Shown: positions 21,587 through 29,565, counted from the first letter of the stretch. The stretch is 33,441 nt of DNA from Candidatus Woesearchaeota archaeon (GCA_016185955.1 JACPMQ010000071.1:1-33441); one strand, 5' to 3'. Numbers and translations are program-made. The notes: generated from the sequence alone by a model not told the origin.

Positions 21587-23499
21587 TAAGACTCACTGTT
21601 TTGTATTGCTTCCTGCCTTGCTGCCATTACCCACGGGCTTACCTTATTGTTGCTATTGTTGCTATAAGACTTTTTTTTCTCAAGATATTTTGAAACTGCG
21701 GTTGTAACAAGAAGTATTTTCTGCTCACTTGCCAGCTCTTTTTTTTGCTCCGTATACTCATTTACATATTCAAGTATATTATTCTTCTGTATGAAGGATG
21801 TTGACACATGTCCTCTGATGAAATTTTTGTTGTTTAAAACTGCCAAATGGAAAGGTATTGTTGTCTTGATTCCTGCAATAGTGTACTCTTTTAAGGCTCC
21901 TATCATTTTTGTGATTGCTTCCTGCCTCGTGTTTCCATGGCATATAAGCAAAGATAGCAATGAATCGTAATGTGGCAGCACTTTATAGCCTTGATAGCAT
22001 ATGCTGTTTACCCTTATTCCTGGTCCTCCAGGCGCAAGATAATTAGTAATTGCGCCCATTGACGGATAAAAGTTGTTTGATGGGTCTTCTCCATTTATTC
22101 TGCATTCAATTGCCCAGCCATCCAGCTTTATGTCTTCTTGCTTAAACGCAAGCTTTGCGCCAGAAGCAAGCTTAATCTGCTCTTTAACAAGGTCTACTCC
22201 AGTTACCATCTCTGTTACGCCATGCTCAACTTGAATTCTTGTGTTCATCTCTATAAAATAAAAATTCTTGTTTTTATCAAGTAAAAACTCTACTGTGCCT
22301 GCGCCTTCATATTTTGCTGCTGATGCCACTTTAAGGGCAGTTTCTCCCATTTTTGCCCTTAGTTCATCACTTAATGCAGGGCTTGGAGATTCTTCTACAA
22401 GCTTTTGGTGCTTTCTCTGTATGCTGCAATCCCTTTCCCCTAAATGTATAACATTGCCGTACCTATCAGCTAATATTTGAAATTCTATATGGCGTGGCTC
22501 CTCTATATACTTCTCCATGTATAGGGATTTATCGTTAAAAGACATATAAGATTCTGCTTCAGCATTTTCATAAGCCCTTTCCAGCTTTTCCATTACTCTT
22601 ACGATGCGCATTCCTTTGCCGCCGCCGCCAGCAGCTGCTTTTATTATCACTGGCAGCCCAATTTTCTTAGCAACGTTAAATGCGTGCTTTTTATTTTTTA
22701 ATGGGGTTGTTGTGCCTTCTATAACCTTAACTCCTGCCTTTGATGCTGTTTTTTTTGCCATAACCTTATCTCCCAAAAGCCTAATTGTTTTTGAAGATGG
22801 TCCTATAAATTTAATGCCATTCTTCTCGCATAATCTTGCAAACTTGTAATTCTCTGCTAAAAAGCCATAACCAGGATGTATTGCATCCACCTTTACCCTT
22901 TTTGCAATCTTTATTATCTTATTAGTGTCAAGATAGCTTATCGCGGAGCCTATGCAATATTTTTTATCAGCAAATTTTATTGAGAGGGTGTTTTTGTCAG
23001 GAGTTGAGTAAACTAATACTGTTTCTATTCCAAGCTCTCGGCATGCCCTAATAACCCTCAATGCTATTTCTCCGCGATTTGCTATCAAAACCCTGTTAAA
23101 CTTTTTCTCCTTTGAGAGAAAGGTGTAATCCTTTTCACTAATGCTTAATCCCTTGGCTACCATGTCAAGAAAACTCTGTGAAGACTTGCTAGCCACTATT
23201 TTTTTGATTTCCCTTTCACCCATAGCAGGAACCTTTTTTATTATATTTGAGGTTATTACATCCCCTATCTCAGCTAAATCCGTTCTTTCGACAATCTTTT
23301 TGCTCTTGGCAATTGAAACAAAATTATTTTTAAAAAATTCCTCTACTTCATTATAAACCAATGGCGCTGCCTTTTTTATGCCGCTGAACAGCTTCTTAGC
23401 ATAATTATAAGAATAGCCAACAGGAATCAGGCTCTTATTTAGGGAAGATAACAGCATATTCCTGACATCCTGAGCTATACTTTTGTTTTTCTTTGCCAT
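21586..23499 (-). CDS. accC: Biotin carboxylase subunit with unusual N-terminal domain
   Basis: 637-residue ATP-grasp enzyme that carboxylates biotin on the carrier protein. The core starts near residue 133 with FNRVLIANRGEIALRVIRAC, then HPGYGFLAEN, the ATP-binding GGGGKGMR (291-298), EEPRHIEFQILAD, RDCSIQRKHQKLVEESPSPA and the catalytic region EMNTRIQVEHGVTE (Gly where Pro is usual). The first 130 residues are extra, predicted mostly helical, with no internal ATG near the core start, and I do not recognise them. The tail SPWVMAARQEA resembles an end seen in some acyl-CoA carboxylases. Translation is coupled to birA. Confidence 0.92.
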   Translation of the reverse strand: MAKKNKSIAQDVRNMLLSSLNKSLIPVGYSYNYAKKLFSGIKKAAPLVYNEVEEFFKNNFVSIAKSKKIVERTDLAEIGDVITSNIIKKVPAMGEREIKKIVASKSSQSFLDMVAKGLSISEKDYTFLSKEKKFNRVLIANRGEIALRVIRACRELGIETVLVYSTPDKNTLSIKFADKKYCIGSAISYLDTNKIIKIAKRVKVDAIHPGYGFLAENYKFARLCEKNGIKFIGPSSKTIRLLGDKVMAKKTASKAGVKVIEGTTTPLKNKKHAFNVAKKIGLPVIIKAAAGGGGKGMRIVRVMEKLERAYENAEAESYMSFNDKSLYMEKYIEEPRHIEFQILADRYGNVIHLGERDCSIQRKHQKLVEESPSPALSDELRAKMGETALKVASAAKYEGAGTVEFLLDKNKNFYFIEMNTRIQVEHGVTEMVTGVDLVKEQIKLASGAKLAFKQEDIKLDGWAIECRINGEDPSNNFYPSMGAITNYLAPGGPGIRVNSICYQGYKVLPHYDSLLSLLICHGNTRQEAITKMIGALKEYTIAGIKTTIPFHLAVLNNKNFIRGHVSTSFIQKNNILEYVNEYTEQKKELASEQKILLVTTAVSKYLEKKKSYSNNSNNKVSPWVMAARQEAIQNSES

Positions 23500-23516
23500 G
23501 TGAGATTTATTCCTTG

Positions 23517-23550
23517 TAAAAATTCCGCTATTGCGAACGCGGAATTTTTA
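23517..23550. repeat. Family A palindromic repeat, copy A6
   Basis: Perfect 12-base arms TAAAAATTCCGC and GCGGAATTTTTA around a 10-base loop TATTGCGAAC. It lies 18 bases upstream of the accC start and 30 bases from family B copy B3, so A and B occur side by side here as they do at 16821-16874. Confidence 0.75.
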
Positions 23551-23580
23551 CCAGTTATGTTGGTAAGCCCTGCACTACGA

Positions 23581-23617
23581 AACACTAAAAAATCTGCAAA
23601 GCAGATTTTTTAGTGTT
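23581..23617. repeat. Family B palindromic repeat, copy B3
   Basis: Perfect hairpin with 17-base arms AACACTAAAAAATCTGC and its complement around an AAA loop. Two bases of the carboxyltransferase stop codon (23616-23617) lie in it. It could terminate or attenuate the carboxyltransferase transcript before accC. It is nearly identical to B1. Confidence 0.85.
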
Positions 23618-25124
23618 ATAATGGCATATTCCCATGCTTCTTTGCAGGCATTCTTTCCCTTTTTGATAGAAGAGTTTCCAAACAGCTAATTAAGGTTTTC
23701 CTTGTGTCCTTTGGCTCTATTATTATATCCACCTTACCATACTTGGCTGCTGCATAAGGGTTTAGAAATTTTTCATTATATTCTTTAATCCTTTCATTTT
23801 TTATTTTGGCTCCATTATTCCCTTTAAGCTCTTTTCTGAATATGAGATTAATTGCTTGCTCTGCGCCCATAACAGCTATTTCTGCATCAGGCCATGCAAT
23901 TACCGCATCAAAGCCCATTTCCTTTGAAACCATTGCAATGTAAGCTCCCCCATAAGCTTTCCTCATAACAAGGCTTATTTTAGGGACAACAGCTTCGGAA
24001 TATGCATAAAGGACTTTTGCTCCATGCCTTATTATGCCATTATGCTCTTGCTCAACTCCCGGCAAGTAGCCGGTAACATCAACAAGATTTATCAAAGGTA
24101 TGTTAAAGCAATCGCAAAATCTTACAAACCTTGCTATTTTGTCAGAGCTGTTTATATCAAGGCAGCCAGCCAATATTTTTGGCTGATTGGCTACAATGCC
24201 AACAACATTATTGTTTAGCCTTGCAAAGCCAACAACAGCGTTAGGAGCATATAATGGATGTATCTCAAAAAATGTGTTTTTATCCACAATTTCCTCTATG
24301 ACTTCCTTTACATCATAGCTTTTTTTTGTGTCTTTAGGGATTATGTCCTTTAGCTTGTTATTCAGCCTTTCTGCATTATCATGCGCATTCAAAAAAGGCG
24401 GACTTTCCAAATTATTTTGCGGCAGATAGCTCAGTAAAAATCTAATTAGCTCAACGCATTCCTTTTCGTCTTCTGCAACAAAATGCGCAACGCCGCTTTT
24501 TTGGTTATGAGCTAAAGTCCCGCCAAGAGACTCAAAGTCTATGCTTTCACCTGTTATTGTTTTTATAATATCCGGGCCGGTTATAAACATATAGCTGACT
24601 TTTTTTGTCATAAAAATGAAATCGGTTAAAGCCGGGCTGTAAACAGCAATGCCTGCGCAAGGTCCCAGTATAGCTGATATTTGCGGAATTACTCCAGACG
24701 CTAATGTGTTATTTTTGAATATTAAGCCACCGGAATCAAGGCTGTTAATGCCTTCTTGGATTCTAGCGCCTCCGGAATCCAGCAAACCGACAATTGGGCA
24801 GCCTGTTTTTAGGGCATGCTCCATTATTGATGATATTTTTTTGTTGTGCATTTCCCCCATAGAGCCACCGATAAAGGCAAAGTCTTGGGCATATACACAT
24901 ACTTGCCTTCCATTAATTTTTGCATAGCCCGTTATTACTCCGTCTCGCGGCATTTTTTTTTCCTGCAATCCATAATCATGGCTTCTAAGCTCCATAAACT
25001 CATTTACCTCAACAAAAGAGCCTTTGTCTACTAAAAGCTCTATCCTTTCTTTTGCAGTTAATTTTCCCTTTTCACGCTGCATTTTGATTGCTTCTTTGTC
25101 TTTTTTAGGCGTATTTTTTGTCAT
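23616..25124 (-). CDS. Acyl-CoA carboxylase carboxyltransferase subunit (PccB/MmdA family)
   Basis: 502-residue enzyme moving the carboxyl group from biotin to an acyl-CoA. Family motifs are KGKLTAKERIELLVDKGSF, DFAFIGGSMGEMHNKKI, LDSGGARIQEGINSL, YMFITGPDIIKTITGE, VDVTGYLPGVEQEHNGIIRH, MRKAYGGAYIAM and the ending MPAKKHGNMPL. Both oxyanion regions are visible: GPCAGIAVYSPA (usual GPCAGGAVYSPA) and AYGGAYIAM. The residue after AYGGAY is Ile, the position known to influence acetyl- versus propionyl-CoA preference in actinobacterial enzymes, where Asp marks propionyl. Without a membrane decarboxylase subunit nearby and with a biotin carboxylase present, a carboxylase is likelier than a decarboxylase. 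Confidence 0.93.
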   Translation of the reverse strand: MTKNTPKKDKEAIKMQREKGKLTAKERIELLVDKGSFVEVNEFMELRSHDYGLQEKKMPRDGVITGYAKINGRQVCVYAQDFAFIGGSMGEMHNKKISSIMEHALKTGCPIVGLLDSGGARIQEGINSLDSGGLIFKNNTLASGVIPQISAILGPCAGIAVYSPALTDFIFMTKKVSYMFITGPDIIKTITGESIDFESLGGTLAHNQKSGVAHFVAEDEKECVELIRFLLSYLPQNNLESPPFLNAHDNAERLNNKLKDIIPKDTKKSYDVKEVIEEIVDKNTFFEIHPLYAPNAVVGFARLNNNVVGIVANQPKILAGCLDINSSDKIARFVRFCDCFNIPLINLVDVTGYLPGVEQEHNGIIRHGAKVLYAYSEAVVPKISLVMRKAYGGAYIAMVSKEMGFDAVIAWPDAEIAVMGAEQAINLIFRKELKGNNGAKIKNERIKEYNEKFLNPYAAAKYGKVDIIIEPKDTRKTLISCLETLLSKRERMPAKKHGNMPL

Positions 25125-25155
25125 AGCAACATCAAAGGCATGCTAAACAGGGATG

Positions 25156-25161
25156 TTTAAA
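25156..25161 (-). promoter_or_regulatory. Candidate TATA box of the carboxyltransferase-accC-birA operon
   Basis: TTTAAA, within TTTTTAAACATCC on the minus strand, lies 32-37 bases upstream of the carboxyltransferase ATG in the 82-base divergent gap. Assignment is from spacing and composition only. Confidence 0.4.
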
Positions 25162-25176
25162 AAGGTTTTGTAAAAA

Positions 25177-25186
25177 TTTTTAAATA
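25177..25186 (+). promoter_or_regulatory. Candidate TATA box of the DUF460 gene
   Basis: TTTTTAAATA lies 21-30 bases before the ATG at 25207, which fits a leaderless archaeal transcript. It is back to back with the promoter for the divergent carboxyltransferase operon. Confidence 0.45.
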
Positions 25187-25206
25187 AAGAAATATATTGC
25201 TGTCTG

Positions 25207-26400
25207 ATGGAAAAAAGGCTTCTTGTTGTCGGAATTGACCCTGGGACTACATTAGGCTATGCTGCGCTTGATTTGAACAAAGAGGTTATGGCATTAAAAT
25301 CCTCAAAAAACTTTGGATTGAATGAATTGCTTTTGGACATAACAAAAATAGGCAAAGTGATTGCAGTAGGCACAGACAAAGCAAAAATACCTCATTTAGT
25401 CCAGCTTTTTTCAGCCAAAACGGGGGCAAAAATCTTTCATCCAAACGATGATTTGAAGGCAGAGGAAAAGAAAAAATTGACGGAAAGCTTTGAAACTGCA
25501 AATTGGCACCAAAATGACGCATTAGCAAGCTCTCTTTTTGCATTTAACAACATAAAAGCCACTCTTGACAAGATTGAGGGCTTTGTTGAGGATAATAACA
25601 AAAATTCAATCAAGGAAAAGATAACTGAACTTGTGCTAGCTAAAGGGCTAAGCATAAAGGAAGCTGCCTCGCTTATAGAAAACAAGGATTCTGAGGAAAC
25701 TGAAATAATAAAGAAGGTAGTTGAAGAAAATAAGATGACCCAAAATGATTTTATGAGGCTTTACCGCATAATAAAAAGGCATGAAAGAGAAAATTATCTC
25801 CTTAAAAGGCAAAATAACAATCTTAAAAACTATGTTAAAGCTCTGGAAAAAAGGCTTAATTACGCAAAAAAAGAGCATAGTGAAGGTATTAGCAAGAAAG
25901 ATGGCAGAAATATCAAAGAAATTTTGCTGAAAGAAAAAGGCATTAATTTTCTTCAAAACAGATTAAATATGTCAGAAGAAGATGTAAAAAAATCCGCTTT
26001 AGACATTAAAAAGCTGAATTGCATGCTCTCAAAATGCAATAGCTCTTTTATATTAAAGAAATTAGACAACCTCGGCAGATTAGAGTTTGAAAGGAAAAAA
26101 GAATTGCTTAACATAGAAAAAGATGATATTCTTCTTGTAGAAAACCCAAGCATAATAAGCGAAAATGTCATGGCATTTTTAAAAGACAAAGTCAGCATTA
26201 TACTTACAAAAAACCCTATAAGCGGCAAAATAAGGGAAAAATATTCCTTTTCGTTTGTAGATTGTAAAAAAATAAGGATGGAAGATGGTGATTTTTTTGC
26301 TATTGCGCCAAAAAAAGAAATTCAGGAGCTGTTAAAAGATAGCAATGTCCTAAAAATGCTAATAGAAGATTATAAAAAGCACAGAGAAGGTAACTGCTAA
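25207..26400 (+). CDS. COG2433/DUF460 RNase H-fold protein (RuvC/YqgF-like), short form
   Basis: 397 residues. The N-terminus VVGIDPGTTLGYAALDL gives the first RNase H-fold Asp at residue 11; AVGTDKAKIP and NWHQNDALASSLFAF supply the later acidic positions. This is the archaeal DUF460 pattern. A long charged helical region (about 185-225, likely coiled coil) links to a C-terminal domain. Homologues I know of are commonly around 600 residues, so this is compact. Nuclease activity is predicted from the fold, not shown. The last codons AAC TGC and the TAA stop lie in the left end of repeat element E2. Confidence 0.8.
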   Translation: MEKRLLVVGIDPGTTLGYAALDLNKEVMALKSSKNFGLNELLLDITKIGKVIAVGTDKAKIPHLVQLFSAKTGAKIFHPNDDLKAEEKKKLTESFETANWHQNDALASSLFAFNNIKATLDKIEGFVEDNNKNSIKEKITELVLAKGLSIKEAASLIENKDSEETEIIKKVVEENKMTQNDFMRLYRIIKRHERENYLLKRQNNNLKNYVKALEKRLNYAKKEHSEGISKKDGRNIKEILLKEKGINFLQNRLNMSEEDVKKSALDIKKLNCMLSKCNSSFILKKLDNLGRLEFERKKELLNIEKDDILLVENPSIISENVMAFLKDKVSIILTKNPISGKIREKYSFSFVDCKKIRMEDGDFFAIAPKKEIQELLKDSNVLKMLIEDYKKHREGNC

Positions 26401-26654
26401 TAGAACTATTATCCGAAAAGATGGGTTTTTGCGAATTCTTATTCGTGCTTGTGCGGAGCCTTAACTACGAAAATTCCACCGCTTTTGCGGTGGAATTTTC
26501 GCAATGACAAAAACGATAAACCACGCATTTGGCATCGTTTTGCCTTAACCACGGCTTGTCACTATCAAATTGCGCACAAGCACTGAATTCGCAAAACCCA
26601 TCTTAAGGCTTTGTCATGGCACAGACGGACTTGTCGGACAAAGCTCTGTTAGCA
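26391..26654. mobile_element. Long terminal-inverted-repeat element E2 (about 264 bp, non-coding)
   Basis: The left end TAACTGCTAA matches E1 exactly. The right end, read on the minus strand from 26654, is TGCTAACAGAGCTTTGTCCG and matches the E1 left end at 21 of 24 positions. Inside, AAGATGGGTTTTTGCGAATT (26418-26437) pairs with AATTCGCAAAACCCATCTT (26586-26604) with one extra base. GTGCTTGTGCG at 26445-26455 pairs with CGCACAAGCAC at 26573-26583. The CTTGTGCGGAGCCTTA stretch is shared with E1. The centre holds family A hairpin A7 plus further pairs (AAAACGAT/ATCGTTTT). It fills the DUF460-MoxR gap. Confidence 0.8.
26468..26501. repeat. Family A palindromic repeat A7, nested in element E2
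   Basis: Perfect hairpin with 15-base arms CGAAAATTCCACCGC and its complement around a TTTT loop. It sits in the centre of E2, at a place where E1 has unrelated sequence. This suggests that A inserted into an E element, or that E elements vary at their centre. Confidence 0.85.
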
Positions 26655-26670
26655 TATACTTTCCATGTAA

Positions 26671-26679
26671 ACCTTTATA
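26671..26679 (+). promoter_or_regulatory. Candidate TATA box of the MoxR-VWA operon
   Basis: TTTATAAAT lies about 33-41 bases before ATG 26712, just outside the right end of element E2. It would give a leader of about ten bases. Confidence 0.4.
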
Positions 26680-26711
26680 AATTTCTATGGCTTACATACC
26701 TATTTTTAAAA

Positions 26712-27644
26712 ATGATAAGCCAAGAATTAAGTGATATATTATTGGGCAGGAATGAGCCTTTTGATGAAATAATCGGGCAAGATCCAGTAAAATTAGCTGT
26801 AAAGTCTGCATTATTGTCCAATAGACACATAGTATTAGTTGGCGCTCCGGGAATTGGAAAAACTACGCTGGCAAAAAATATAGCAAAGCTCATCGGCAAA
26901 AAAACTCCTTTTGTCAGAATTCAGGGCAGTCCAGACTTAACCGTAGAAGATTTATTAGGAGATATTGATCCAATTAAGGCTTTGAAATATGGGCCTTTAA
27001 GCATTGAAGCATTCACAAAAGGCAAAATCTTTAAAGCTGATAAGGGAGTATTGTTCTTTGATGAATTAAATAGATGCCCTGAAAAGGTGCAGAACGCTCT
27101 TCTGCAGGTTTTAGAGGAAAAAAAGGCTACTATAGCAAGCTATGACGTTGATTTTGATGTTGATTTTGTGTTCATAGCAACAATGAACCCAGAAGATTCT
27201 TCAACGGAAAAGCTTTCAGATGTTCTTTTAGACAGGTTTGATTTAATATACATGAATTATCCTGAAACAATAGAAATAGAAAAGCAAATAGTATTAAAAA
27301 AAGGCAAAAGGCTTAATGACGCAAAAGTAAGTGACAATCTTTTGGAAATTATGATATATTTTATAAGATTGCTGCGGGAAGACAAAAACCTTGAAAAGAA
27401 GCCTTCTGTGAGGGCTTCCATAGGATTGTATGAGAGGTCGCAGTCAAACGCAATTTTAAATGGCAGAAAAACAGCAACTCTTGAAGACTTAAAGTGCGTT
27501 GTTGTTTCAGTTCTCGCGCATAGAATAAGGCTAAAGCCATCTGTGAAATATCTCCAAGCTGCAGAAACTTATATAAGCAGCCAGTTTGAAAAAAATATTT
27601 TGGATAATGATGCATTAGAAGAAAAAACAGGTGATTTACTTTGA
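26712..27644 (+). CDS. MoxR-type AAA+ ATPase (ChlI-like)
   Basis: 310-residue AAA+ ATPase. Walker A is GAPGIGKT (44-51), Walker B is GVLFFDELNRCPEKVQNALL, sensor 1 is FIATMNPED, and the DVLLDRFDLIYM segment carries the Arg finger. MoxR ATPases act as chaperones that assemble or activate protein or metal complexes together with VWA partners. The frame is open upstream to 26616, but that stretch begins within element E2 and does not resemble the family, so ATG 26712 is chosen. The end overlaps the VWA gene by 14 bases. Confidence 0.9.
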   Translation: MISQELSDILLGRNEPFDEIIGQDPVKLAVKSALLSNRHIVLVGAPGIGKTTLAKNIAKLIGKKTPFVRIQGSPDLTVEDLLGDIDPIKALKYGPLSIEAFTKGKIFKADKGVLFFDELNRCPEKVQNALLQVLEEKKATIASYDVDFDVDFVFIATMNPEDSSTEKLSDVLLDRFDLIYMNYPETIEIEKQIVLKKGKRLNDAKVSDNLLEIMIYFIRLLREDKNLEKKPSVRASIGLYERSQSNAILNGRKTATLEDLKCVVVSVLAHRIRLKPSVKYLQAAETYISSQFEKNILDNDALEEKTGDLL

Positions 27645-28818
27645 CAGCTCGCAAAATATACGGGAAAAAGAGGATATAGAAGAGCTGAATGCAAGCCTTT
27701 CTTTCCAGAATGCAGAAAACAAGTTGATGCACTCTATTCTTGAAAATGATAAGGAAACTATAGAGCAAGGCAAGCTTATAGAAGATTCTTTAAATCAGGG
27801 AATGAGCTCTTTCACTCCTGACTTAGTTTACCAGCAGATTGTAAAAAATTATGCTATTGCAAAGAATATTTTCGGCCCTTCTCTCATTAAGCTGGCTTCA
27901 GGCTATAATCCTGATTATATTGAAAAAAATATTAATATCCCTGAATTTAGAAAAGAGCTTAAGTCAAGAATAGAGAAAACTGCGGAGATGCTTAAAGAAA
28001 AAGGCTTGCTTGAGAAAGATAATTCTATAAGTGAAAAGGGAATTGAGCTTTCCTCGCTGATTTTATATTTTGAAGAAATTGACAAGATAATGCCTAAAGG
28101 AATTTTAGGGGAAAAAATGCATAAAAAAGCCTCTATTTACGGCTCAAAAGAAGATTATCGAAACTATAAAAAAGGCGACAGATATAAGGACATAGCAATT
28201 AAAAAATCAGCAAAATTGTCAATAAGAAGAGGGCATAAAAAACTTGAAACTGCAGATTTAAAGGTTTATGAAAGGCAGAGCAAAGGGCAGAGCTATATTA
28301 TTTATGCTTTAGACGCTTCTGGAAGCATGAAAGGGGCAAAGATAGATGCGTGCAAGCGCGCTGGAGTTGCTTTGGCATACAAGGCAATAAGCGAAAAAGA
28401 TAAAGTTGGATTGATTATTTTTGGCTCGGAAATAAAAACTATTGTCGAGCCTACTGATGATTTTCCTTTTTTGCTGAAAAATATTGCTGCTGCAAGAGCC
28501 TCTAAAGAAACTAACATAGTGGCTGCATTAAAAAAATCAATAGAGCTTTTTCCGAATGAAAACATAACAAAGCACTTGATTCTTATAACAGATGCATTGC
28601 CAACAGCAGGGAATGAGCCTGAAAAAGAGACATTGCAGGAAGCTTCCATTGCAAGAAACAAAGGCATTACTATATCTATTATAGGAATTGGCTTAAATGA
28701 GAATGGAAAAAAACTGGCTGAGAAAATAGCTGAATTAGGAAGCGGAAAACTTTATGTTGCCAAGGATATTGAAAATGTTGACAGCATTGTATTGGAAGAT
28801 TATTATTCTATTAGCTAA
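27631..28818 (+). CDS. VWA-domain protein, partner of the MoxR ATPase (ChlD-like)
   Basis: 395 residues. The C-terminal von Willebrand A domain (from about 222) has a full MIDAS: DASGSM (Asp228, Ser230, Ser232), Thr in SKETNIVAAL, and Asp in LITDALPT. The N-terminal 200 residues are charged and helical, typical of VWA partners of MoxR. The start is a GTG within the end of the ATPase gene; there is no ATG near that position in frame. Substrate is unknown. The 3' end overlaps the convergent MraZ-like gene by 8 bases. Confidence 0.88.
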   Translation: MIYFDSSQNIREKEDIEELNASLSFQNAENKLMHSILENDKETIEQGKLIEDSLNQGMSSFTPDLVYQQIVKNYAIAKNIFGPSLIKLASGYNPDYIEKNINIPEFRKELKSRIEKTAEMLKEKGLLEKDNSISEKGIELSSLILYFEEIDKIMPKGILGEKMHKKASIYGSKEDYRNYKKGDRYKDIAIKKSAKLSIRRGHKKLETADLKVYERQSKGQSYIIYALDASGSMKGAKIDACKRAGVALAYKAISEKDKVGLIIFGSEIKTIVEPTDDFPFLLKNIAAARASKETNIVAALKKSIELFPNENITKHLILITDALPTAGNEPEKETLQEASIARNKGITISIIGIGLNENGKKLAEKIAELGSGKLYVAKDIENVDSIVLEDYYSIS

Positions 28819-29488
28819 AGTGCAGTGCGTCCTTTATTCTTTGCATTAAACCTCCTTCTTTTTGAACTTTTAATCTTTCTGGTGCTAATAAATATTCAGG
28901 GTTTCCGATTATTATAAAGTCTCTAAAGCCTCTAAAACCGACATATCCTTCTGGCTGGATTCCTAATCTATTCATAAAAGAACTCATAACTATTCTACCT
29001 TGTGCATCCAATTCCAGCGTAGAACATTCCATTCCAGAAAACGTAGTACCTACTTGTTTTTCCCTCTCAACTCCAGCTTTTTCCAAATAAAGTTTCCAAT
29101 CAAAAAATGCGTAGCCAATTAAAAATTCCATACTCCCTAATTTTCTTGCGGTTATATAGATTCTTGAATTTATTTTGCTAATATCCGCAATGTGTTCAGG
29201 CTCATTTAATATTTGCACTAAATTTTTTTTGTATCTGTCGCTGTCTTCCTTTCTTCCTGCTGTATCTATCACTCCTATTATTTCCCTACTCAAATAGATG
29301 CCCTTTTTTTCATATCTAAAAGGTGAGCTATCATGACCTAAATGAGCTACATAAAAGGCATTTCTTCCCGCAATTACCTTTCTAAAATCTTCTGGTATGA
29401 TAACTCTACGTTTCCCATCCAATAAACCAATGTTTAATTGTCTGGGATATTCGGGCATTGCATCAACTTCATAAAGTGTGGTATTCAT
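28811..29488 (-). CDS. MraZ-like protein with two SpoVT/AbrB-type hairpins
   Basis: 225 residues. Two DXXXR motifs, the signature of MraZ's tandem swapped-hairpin DNA-binding folds, are visible: DGKRR at 24-28 (LLDGKRRVIIPEDFRK) and DAQGR at 161-165 (LELDAQGRIVMSSFMNRLGI). MraZ is about 150 residues with closely spaced repeats; here about 100 more residues lie between the two. MraZ is a bacterial regulator of the division/cell wall cluster, so its presence in an archaeon would be notable. No division genes are nearby. It ends inside the VWA gene. ATG 29488 is the first start; ATG at residue 11 is an alternative. Confidence 0.65.
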   Translation of the reverse strand: MNTTLYEVDAMPEYPRQLNIGLLDGKRRVIIPEDFRKVIAGRNAFYVAHLGHDSSPFRYEKKGIYLSREIIGVIDTAGRKEDSDRYKKNLVQILNEPEHIADISKINSRIYITARKLGSMEFLIGYAFFDWKLYLEKAGVEREKQVGTTFSGMECSTLELDAQGRIVMSSFMNRLGIQPEGYVGFRGFRDFIIIGNPEYLLAPERLKVQKEGGLMQRIKDALHFS

Positions 29489-29556
29489 AACAGTGTTGAA
29501 ATATATTCACTTTATTAATCTTTCTATCTTTTACCATCTATAAGTAACTACATAAA

Positions 29557-29565
29557 TATTTATAA
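29557..29565 (+). promoter_or_regulatory. Candidate TATA box of the phosphoesterase gene
   Basis: TATTTATAA lies 22-30 bases before ATG 29587 in the divergent gap, consistent with a leaderless transcript. Confidence 0.45.

Noticed and set aside
23616..25124. Methylmalonyl-CoA or other sodium-pumping decarboxylase alpha subunit
   Set aside because: No membrane beta subunit is nearby and a biotin carboxylase is in the same operon, which favours a carboxylase, although the family alone cannot separate them.
26616..26711. Upstream extension of the MoxR ATPase frame (32 extra residues)
   Set aside because: Its first part lies in element E2, does not resemble the family, and the ATG at 26712 has a suitable promoter and family-like N-terminus.
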